In this document: one piece after another, positions 12,719-13,509 of the stretch
How the letters are laid out: the number at the start of each line of letters is the position of its first letter
Position numbering within the stretch: the first letter of the stretch is position 1
Assembly: GCA_038255685.1 (NCBI GenBank)
Contig: JBBSLC010000082.1
Coordinates: 1-13,509 of the forward strand
Origin: CADCSY01 sp038255685
Lineage (GTDB): Bacteria; Actinomycetota; Acidimicrobiia; Acidimicrobiales; CADCSY01
Direction of reading: 5' to 3'
DNA length: 13,509 nt
The notes under the pieces: generated by a model
What the model was told of the DNA's origin: nothing
The model's database searches: none
What the model saw: only the letters and a program-made list of their open reading frames with translations
Translations under genes and position numbers: made by a program

Positions 12719-13509
12719 ATGTCGTGTCCGCATGGCCCGGCGCACGCCCCGGTCGTGGGTCTGTCCGGGCCTCACGCGCGCACAACGTCGAATCGAGCCG
12801 GGGGCGCAGGTGGGGGGGGTCGCGGCCGACGAAGAGTGTCCAGCGTGGAGCCGATGGACGTTCGCGTTGAGCAGGACGGCAGTCCAGGGAAGCGCAGCGC
12901 GAGCATGAGGCTGATTGCCGCGTCGGTCGCGCTTTTGCTCCTCGTCGGGACCATCGCCGCGTTCTCGCGGTCCGGCTCGGACTCGGAGGCGACGGAAGGC
13001 CTCGTGCAGCTCACAGCTGCACCCGCTGCGGCACGCGCGGCAGGGACTGCGAGTATAAGCATCGCCTCTGACACTGAGGCCGCTGGACAGACGGTGTCGT
13101 TCTCGATGGATGGGGTCGCAGACCTAGCTTCCGGCGCGAGCGTGTTCACCGCCACCTTCGACGTTCTCGGGCAGGCCTTCGGCTTCGAGCTCAGGACCGA
13201 TGGTGAGCAGGCGTGGATCAGCGTGCCGGAGGCGAGCCGCGCCGCATCCGCTGGAAAGCCCTGGTTCGTCATCGCTGCAACGACCCTCGCCGGTGGTCAG
13301 CAGGAACTCGATCTCGACGCCCAGCTCGGTTACCTAGACGCACTCGTGGCTTCCAAGGAGACCGAGGTCATCGGTGAGAGTCAGAAGCCCGCCGCACGGG
13401 TGAGGCGTGACTCGCTCATCGGCCCAATGTCATCGACGCGGACACATCCAACGCATGCGACGATCGCGCCCCTTCCTCAGGGCCGCCTCGATCCCTCGAC
13501 ACGTCCATC
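12719..13509 (+). CDS. LppX/LprAFG-like lipoprotein gene, partial, with lost lipobox Cys and probable frameshift
   Basis: The frame is open from ATG 12719 to the window end. From ATG 12905 the protein starts like a lipoprotein precursor: MRLIAASVALLLLVGTIAAF. The position after TIAA, where Cys is expected, is Phe (TTC at 12962-12964; TGC would be one base away). The rest follows the LppX_LprAFG pattern: TASISIASD, GQTVSFSMDGVADL (61-74 from 12905), SAGKPWFVIAATTL (115-128), LDAQLGYLDALV (137-148) and TEVIGESQ. After VRRDSLI near 13420 the expected 'xVIDAD' strand appears in another phase (NVIDADTSN, from 13425), so a one-base loss is likely. Relatives carry lipids or glycolipids across the cell envelope. 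The start is unsettled. ATG 12719 has an excellent SD but gives a 62-residue Gly/Arg-rich extension; ATG 12854 and ATG 12905 fit a signal peptide better. Confidence 0.55.
   Translation, partial: MSCPHGPAHAPVVGLSGPHARTTSNRAGGAGGGGRGRRRVSSVEPMDVRVEQDGSPGKRSASMRLIAASVALLLLVGTIAAFSRSGSDSEATEGLVQLTAAPAAARAAGTASISIASDTEAAGQTVSFSMDGVADLASGASVFTATFDVLGQAFGFELRTDGEQAWISVPEASRAASAGKPWFVIAATTLAGGQQELDLDAQLGYLDALVASKETEVIGESQKPAARVRRDSLIGPMSSTRTHPTHATIAPLPQGRLDPSTRP

Noticed and set aside
1..13509. CRISPR arrays, rRNA genes, insertion sequence ends, riboswitches
   Set aside because: No regularly spaced repeats, rRNA-like segments, transposase genes with terminal repeats or recognisable riboswitch cores were seen on either strand.

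Overview
The window is a high-GC stretch with GTG as well as ATG starts, several starts lacking a Shine-Dalgarno (SD) sequence, and GC-rich hairpin terminators without U-tracts. These traits, plus the families present (FatA-like thioesterase, CPCC protein, LppX/LprAFG-type lipoprotein, actinobacterial-type integrase), point to an actinobacterium. Secreted SLH-repeat proteins together with a NicO transporter make the class Acidimicrobiia a reasonable guess, but this is inference.

Left part (1-3805): a truncated ABC-2 permease and an acyl-ACP thioesterase-like gene on the minus strand. A membrane-anchored family 2 glycosyltransferase diverges from the thioesterase. It converges on, and overlaps the 3' end of, a two-gene minus-strand unit: a HemD-like protein followed by a DUF952 protein, joined by an ATGA overlap.

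Centre (3865-10640): the most coherent block. On the minus strand lie a single-pass membrane protein of unknown function, a secreted protein consisting of three SLH repeats, and a secreted DUF4331 protein. Diverging on the plus strand are a membrane-anchored TPR protein and a NicO-type nickel/cobalt transporter with two His-rich clusters, joined by a GTGA overlap. A 13-bp tandem repeat sits in the divergent intergenic region. I read the block as a possible envelope/metal-handling system, but its function is not shown by the sequence.

Right part (10651-13509): an eroded region around a tRNA-Lys(UUU) gene. Upstream is a GAF-domain gene cut off after most of one domain and running into the tRNA; its GTG start lies in the loop of a 48-nt hairpin. 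Downstream is a phage-type integrase N-terminus with an apparent CGA-to-TGA nonsense codon and loss of the catalytic half. Then come a small SnoaL/NTF2-like protein, a CPCC zinc-ribbon-like protein on the minus strand, and a lipoprotein-like gene running off the window. In that last gene the lipobox Cys is replaced by Phe and a frameshift is likely. The pattern fits a decayed integrative element at a tRNA gene.
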